In this document: piece by piece, positions 58,043-64,000 of the stretch
Layout of the letters: every line of letters starts with the position of its first letter
Numbering within the stretch: position 1 is the stretch's first letter
Notes under the pieces: generated by a model
The model's input: only the letters and a program-made list of their open reading frames with translations
What the model was told of the DNA's origin: nothing
Database searches by the model: none
Made by a program: the position numbers and the translations under genes
Assembly: GCF_000346465.2 (NCBI RefSeq)
Contig: NC_034011.1
Location: 2,937,508-3,001,507, forward strand
Source: Prunus persica
Taxonomy: Eukaryota; Streptophyta; Magnoliopsida; Rosales; Rosaceae
Direction: 5' to 3'
Length of the DNA stretch: 64,000 bases

Positions 58043-61000
58043 GTACATGAATTCAAAATGAATTAAGAAATGATACTACTAAAAAGATACATCTCTTTTT
58101 TCGACTCACACTTTGATACATTACAAAAATAATTCATAAAAAACAAATAAAAAAAAACTTCTGCACATATGTCATATTGTTATTGACAAGAATATATGAG
58201 TTTCTACTTAACTGGTAACGAGGGAAGTATGAAAATACTTTCAATGATTGAACATCAAATCAAAGTCAGCACACACTTAGATCTTCATCTTTGTTAATAA
58301 ATCTCTGTCCTTGTGGATCTATTTGCTCTATGGGAGAAATAGAGAGATGTGATGATTTTACATAGCTCTTAACTTTCCTAGGCTTTTCGTTTCTTCATTC
58401 ATGAATTTCTACCTAGTTATAGTGAATGAACAAGTTTGGCATATGGAAATTGATTGCCGCATAGCTTGCAACCTTTTGCTTCCCATTCATGTAATGTATA
58501 ATGTACCAAATGGATCAGTATCCATGCACTCCATGTAGTAATTAATGAGGCTTCAATTGATTAAACTTTGTTAATTAAGAGCAATTAAATGTGTGCACGA
58601 ATGATGCTGGATTTGAGTTGTTTTCAGAGGGGTAAAATTGTCTCAAAAGATTTTGCTAGTTGACTCAGAAATTTGCTCCTTGGCTACCTAGTACCTACCC
58701 ACTTTTATTGGCCTCCTAACTGGGCCTTTTGAGCCTAAACTTGTTTATTGGGTTCCTCATGAGACATATTTTTTAGTGGTTTGTCTTTTAGGGCTAATGT
58801 TATGTACAAATAGTTTGGAATTTTTTTTTTTGGGGCAATTTTAGCCCATTGAATGTAAGGAATTCAATTTTACCCGTGTATGTGAGTTTTTTCCCTCTCC
58901 TTCTTAACTTTGGAAAAAAAAAAAAGGTGCTCATAGCGAGATCAACATGAATGCACATTAATGAGAAATACGGAGATATGGGAATTAGATTGGGTTTTGA
59001 ACTTGTTATAACTTCTATTATTATCATTGTAACAATTTACTTCTTTAATTCAAGCCTTTGGGTTTGGGCAACTGTTTTAGAAGTCATGTGTTTTCCAACT
59101 TTTGTTGCTAATGCAGCAGTGCAGATCTCTTGTTGCAGAAACACCAGATAAAGGCCTGCCAAGACCCTGAACAAAGGATTGATTTGGGCTTGGTCCTCCT
59201 ATCTCCCTGGGTTTAGTCCCTAGTGTGGGTTTGATTTAGTTAGCATGTCCAAAGGGCCCTACAAGCCAAGGCCATACACTTCTTTGTTGTTTTGTCATAT
59301 GGGTTCAATTCAACCTCACCACTGTCTGCATGGTGAATCTTTCCCAGCTCTAAGTAGAAGAGAAAGTTTTGTAATTTTCAAGTACCAAAACATAAGTTTA
59401 AAGAGTTTTATTTCTCTTTGCAACCTTTTGTAGATTACAGAAATCAAATCCTCGTCAATTAAGTTGAACATGTTGTCCTACACATAGTTAACACTAATTG
59501 GTTAGTTAACTTGTCCCACTAATCACATCCTAATCACGCTACCGGTATCGATATATCTTTCGATATTTTTCTAGCAAACCGAAATAATATTTATCTCTAT
59601 GATCTGTTGTATATCTTATATGATACCTACCTCATTGTTGTGGTCAAATTTGGACGTACCACACACTCCATAATTATAGGACATCCAAATATATTAGTTT
59701 AATGAATTAATTAACTCCTAATCTCTCAGTCTTACATAAAACTTCTGGCACTGACAATGTGACTCCACCTTCTTCTCTGATGCACGCCATTTTTTTCTTT
59801 ACAATTTTTTCATCCCAAGTTGTTGTGTTTGGCAGCACCTGGCTTCACACAAGCCCACATGCCCCCCACCCTGTCACCCTAAAGTTTGTTTATATAAATT
59901 TCCCAAAATAAATATTCCTACACTTGATTATTTAGATTTGGTATAATAATGAGATTCACATATTATAAGAACCCTAGTTTTCAGATTCTCCACTTATAGG
60001 TAGGCCATTTGTAATCTAAGTGGCTACAGCTTTTTCTACAAATGGGTAAAGTGCAAATGATAATGGGCAGAGTTAGCTTCCTACTCTTCTAGCATGATAA
60101 TCCTACAAATCTATGTATTATTGAAATTGAAATACGTTTCAAAGCCATCAACCACCTTCTAGGTCATCCACCCTTTGTTTCAAATCACTAGAAAAATTGG
60201 ATCCTTTTTTGTTTTCAATTTTCCATTTTCTCTGCTGACATTGACTTTCTTATTATTCAGAGCACCATGTACCAAATACCTCATTTTCAAATTTGACAAG
60301 TTCCATTTAGGTGAAATGATTATCATCCAACTAGTAAATGCTTCATTAATTAATCATCTTAATTAGCTAGAGGTTGTGTATTTAGTTGCTAATTTCAATA
60401 CTTAAATAAGGTAACTAAGATGGGAGGGGATATGCGGTTCTCAAATTTAGTGTCCCTCCATGTCCCTTCTCTATTTGGCTCACATACGTCGATTCACTTA
60501 ACTTCAATGTAACACTGTTAACTTACGAAAATATTATTGTTTAGAAATAATAATATAAAAAACCAAAAACCAAAAATCCATCTTGATGAACACAATCATT
60601 TTAGTTTGAGGATGATAATGCAATGAACCAAAAGGTTTCATTGGAATGCTAATGCAACGAATTCAAAGCTCAACTGTTTCTGCACAAAAATCTTGGAAAA
60701 ATTCTTGTTTTCTTCTTCATCATAAGGCCTATAATATATTTAATTAAGGGCTTTATTTGTTTGGCCTTATTAGGCTAAAAATGCTGTCACATTGAACTAA
60801 TCCAATTCAATTAGAAAACGATTTCCTTTTTTTCCATTGCTCAGTAATTCACTTGACCTCTTTTTGGTTCAATATCTGGCACAACATGGGAGATGCACAT
60901 TTTTTTTTATAGTAGATGCGTTATGCATAGAGATGTGTGGAATTTAATTCTCTAAGACTCAGAAGATTGCAGCATGCCATGAAATTCCAAACTGCAAGAA

Positions 61001-61561
61001 CATAACCCAAGAGATCAGGTGCAAATCAAGGTATCATATAGATGAATCTCAACAAATATCTGTCTGTCTGTCAGCATTGATTGTCTTTGGTCCACAGCTG
61101 CTGCTGTATCCACCACCTAACCCTTAAATTAAGAAATCCCCAAACCTAATTCCCCTTTTGTTAATATTTCTTCCTGTTTCACTGATTTCATCAGGAAACA
61201 AACACATGTTTATATTTGAGCAAAACAAAGTTATTATAATGCAAATATATTGGCTTTTACACACCTAAAAGCAAGTTCTATTATGCAAAAAGACCAACAT
61301 TTAGACAATTGGTCAATCCCAAAAAGTCTTCATTATTGTGGTCAAAGCGGTTCACTTTTGCATTGGATGCAAACTATTACAGAAAGGTATTAACTACTAA
61401 TTATAATTAAGCATATAAATTACTATGAATCACGTGAGGGTCACGTGCAGTGACAAACCAGACCAGTGCTCGAGGCCTCACTCAGAAAATATAAGCACTT
61501 CAACCAATCATATTAGGACTACATGCACTCACTATACTTTAGAGATAATAAAAGATAACAA

Positions 61562-61721
61562 GCTTGTTAATGGGATCTAGTAGAGTGAAAAAAAAGGTCT
61601 TGATTTGCAAATTAAGGGTCTTAAGTTAGAACTCCCATGATATTTTAGTTGTGTATGTGAGAAAATTCCCCCTTCTATTTAATTTAAACTATCGCTTCGT
61701 TTGTACTAAAAAAAAAAAAAG
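61562..61721 (+). mobile_element. tRNA-derived SINE with perfect 10-base target duplication
   Basis: 160 bases, flanked by AAGATAACAA (61552-61561 and 61722-61731). It starts 'GCTTGTTAATGGGATCTAGT', has a degenerate box B 'AAGTTAGAACTCCC', and ends 'TTTAAACTATCGCTTCGTTT' 'GTACT' plus poly-A, the same end as the copy at 48411-48567. Confidence 0.85.
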
Positions 61722-62384
61722 AAGATAACAACCTCAAATTCTATAAGATTTTTTCAGTTTTTATTTTATTCTAAGGCTCTGAATTTACTGAAGAGCATAG
61801 CATATTCTTTTCAAGACAAAACTGCTACTTAATAACCTTAATATTGTATTGATCTCTCCTTGTCTATCTAAACCCTACTATTCTTTCTTCCCTTTTGCCA
61901 GAGACTATTTTTACTAAAAAGACTGCATGCCTTTTTATTTACTATATCTTTGCACATGCAAAAAGAAACTGTGCAGCTTAACAAAATAATCACATATATC
62001 CACTACATGACAATCTCTCCCAATATGGGGATCTGATCAACTTTACCACAGCCGTCTGATCTGATATGCATCATTTATGTTACCCTTTTCACCACAATGC
62101 TTTTGCCACCTTTTTGCGCACTAAGTAAATTAAATTCTAATATCCGACACTTTTTTCTTTAGCAGCCCCTTTGTAGTAAAATGTAAGCATTGACAACCTT
62201 TACAGCACTCTCTTTGCTCAATCATCAACGCTATGATCAAAATTCAAGTCTCTTTTCTTGCACCTGCGCCAGAGCCCTTGTATATTTATGTGGTAGTTGG
62301 GGTTTTGTTTCTTCTCTCCCATCAAGAAGGTTAGATGACAGAGCTGCCTCTCTGCATAACTTAGTTTCCCAAAAAGCCTCACAA

Positions 62385-62386
<2 letters not shown>

Positions 62387-62434
<48 letters not shown>

Positions 62435-62456
62435 ACTCTCTCACTCTCACTCTCAG
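62387..62456 (+). repeat. (CT)n run in the MYB leader
   Basis: About 30 CT units ending 24 bases before the MYB ATG, so probably within its 5' UTR. A TATA-like 'GTATATTTATG' lies at about 62279. Confidence 0.85.
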
Positions 62457-62479
62457 ACACACTTACACAAAGCGACCCA

Positions 62480-63351
62480 ATGGCTCCTATGACAGAAGAG
62501 TCCATTAAAAGAAAAGTGAAGGCAGGGGAAGCCATGAAGGGCTCAAAAAGGGAAGTCAACAAGGGAGCATGGACAGCAGAGGAAGATCACAAACTAGCAG
62601 AGGTTATTGAAGTACATGGTGCAAAAAGATGGAAGACAATTGCCTCCAAAGCAGGTATATATCATAATCTTTACAGACTACAAATTAATAAGATGAAACA
62701 AAATTCATTCATCACATTACATCTAAGCATGATCAAAGAGCTGAAAGTGTCTTAATTCGATTGATGCAGGCCTCAATCGGTGCGGCAAGAGTTGCAGGCT
62801 AAGATGGTTGAACTATCTAAGACCCAACATCAAGAGAGGAAATATATCTGACCAAGAAGAGGACTTGATCGTTAGGCTACACAAACTTCTCGGAAACAGG
62901 TACAAAAATCAAATTAGGATCAAGTTGGTTTGCATGATTATTTATAAAAAAACTGATCCCTTTTCTCTGTGTGTTTTAACTTCTTAGGTGGTCTTTGATT
63001 GCTGGAAGATTGCCTGGTCGAACAGATAATGAAATAAAAAACTACTGGAACTCTCATTTGAGCAAGAGAATAATCCAGAAGGAGAAGCAAAGTGGAGCCA
63101 ACCCAACAAGACAAATGGTCTCCACAGACCAGAAACTAAGCCTAGCAGAACATCACCAGAAGGTCCACATAGAAATGAAAGAAGACTCGTTATCAGAAGA
63201 AGGTGCTAGCTTTGCATCCAAAGACTCGAGCAAGAACATGAACAATATTGATGTTGATGACTTCTTTGATTTCTCCAACGAGGGACCTTTGAATTTGGAG
63301 TGGGTGAGTAAATTCCTGGACTTCGATGATGACAGATGGCTTATTAACTGA
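62480..63351 (+). CDS. R2R3-MYB transcription factor, bHLH-interacting type
   Basis: Exons 62480-62654, 62770-62899 and 62988-63351, with the two intron positions standard for R2R3-MYBs; 222 residues. R2 about 27-78 ('[20 protein letters not shown]', '[18 protein letters not shown]'). R3 about 79-130 ('[20 protein letters not shown]', 'WNSHLSKRI'). R3 carries '[20 protein letters not shown]', which fits the [DE]Lx2[RK]x3Lx6Lx3R motif for binding R/B-type bHLH partners. So it likely works in a MYB-bHLH-WD40 complex controlling pigment or epidermal cell fate. The acidic C-terminus ('[18 protein letters not shown]', 'FLDFDDD') looks like an activation region. The subgroup was not settled. The start is the first ATG after the CT-rich leader. 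Confidence 0.92.
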
Positions 63352-64000
63352 TGCCACTTTGTTGTCTGCTTCGTTTGGTTACTCTTCGTGGATTTGGTGC
63401 AGTTCATGATCATCAGAGAGTTGTATGTTATATTTCACCATCTGGACAACTTTTTTTCTTTTCTTTCTTACTGGTTTAAAATACTATTCGAGGAATCTGG
63501 TGGAGTTTATGTCGGTGCTCTGAAACTGTAAATCACTGAGGCTTTTCGATGCTCCTAATCATATTTGTGAATCGAGTTCTGCCTTCTCTTCTATACATAC
63601 ATAACTACACGTATATATACATATATATAGACGAACACAATATTTTAATAAAATATTAGAATGATTGTGATGTTGACATGCAAATAATTTTCCAATTTGT
63701 TGATTTTTTAGAAAGAGGATCTTCGAGAGAGTACCTCAAAAAATAGACCGATTCGAATTATAATAATCACATTGTAATTCAAATCTTAAAGAGCCACCTC
63801 AAAAGTTAATTTGTTTGAATTATGATAAATTACATTTAGAAAATGCTCCAGTATAAAAGGAATTCTAGAGATCGTGGACCCGATTACCATCTTTTGGCCA
63901 ACATATTTGTTAGACAATCACTAGTCCTAATAGTTTAAGCTGTTAGAAAATGAACTGACAGTGTATATCAATTTTGCCTCACGTACATGCCATTAGGGAC
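63352..64000. other. 3' flank of the MYB gene
   Basis: AT-rich. No further gene is supported before the window ends. Confidence 0.5.

Larger units (their letters stand above)
57548..62479. other. Gene-free stretch between AIL1-like and MYB genes
   Basis: Promoter of the AIL1-like gene on the left, an (ATT)n run at 58015-58042, a SINE at 61562-61721 and the MYB promoter and leader on the right with a CT run. No gene is supported. Confidence 0.5.

Noticed and set aside
62190..62562. Open frames around the CT run before the MYB gene
   Set aside because: Produced by the CT repeat and the MYB exon in other frames.
1..64000. CRISPR arrays, operons or ribosome binding sites
   Set aside because: The window is plant nuclear DNA; the direct repeats seen are microsatellites, minisatellites or target duplications.

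Overview
This is a window of plant nuclear DNA, AT-rich and gene-sparse. It carries NB-LRR resistance-type genes, DUF4220/DUF594 genes, a germin-like gene, a growth-regulating factor with a miR396 site, an AINTEGUMENTA-like gene and an R2R3-MYB, with SINEs, MITEs, a LINE remnant and a solo LTR between them. The mix points to a eudicot. The germin-like protein resembles the peach ABP19 type as I remember it, so Rosaceae is my guess, not proven.

Positions 1-35 kb form an immune-type cluster. NLR1 (1549-5070, +) is followed by an orphan copy of an NLR 5' flank (6450-7145) that has no gene body attached. Two similar units then follow on the minus strand. Unit A is NLR2 (11186-15616), broken by a solo LTR and a nonsense codon, plus DUF4220-A (17340-19417), which has lost its last 35 codons to a stop. 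Unit B is NLR3 (25947-30026), intact with 1359 codons, plus DUF4220-B (31205-33422), intact. Between the units lies a broken multiple-C2/transmembrane gene (21372-23462) with an internal in-frame deletion and a nonsense codon. The three NLRs share an unusual plan: N-terminal hydrophobic segment(s), three Rx_N-like coiled-coil modules, one NB-ARC with altered kinase-2 and MHD motifs, then LRRs. The repeated NLR plus DUF4220 pair is the best candidate here for an undescribed system. That the two products work together is inference only.

Positions 35-64 kb are ordinary single-copy-type genes widely spaced: a germin-like protein (35254-35892, -), GRF5-like (40853-42182, +, three exons, miR396 site), a small proline-rich membrane protein (45740-46210, -), an AIL1-like double-AP2 factor (54452-57547, -, nine exons including a 9-nt microexon), and a bHLH-binding-type R2R3-MYB (62480-63351, +, three exons). 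GRF, AIL and MYB factors act in organ growth and epidermal or pigment programmes in other plants, but nothing here shows they are co-regulated.

Exon limits were worked out by hand from GT/AG sites, reading frame and family conservation. No alignment or database search was run.
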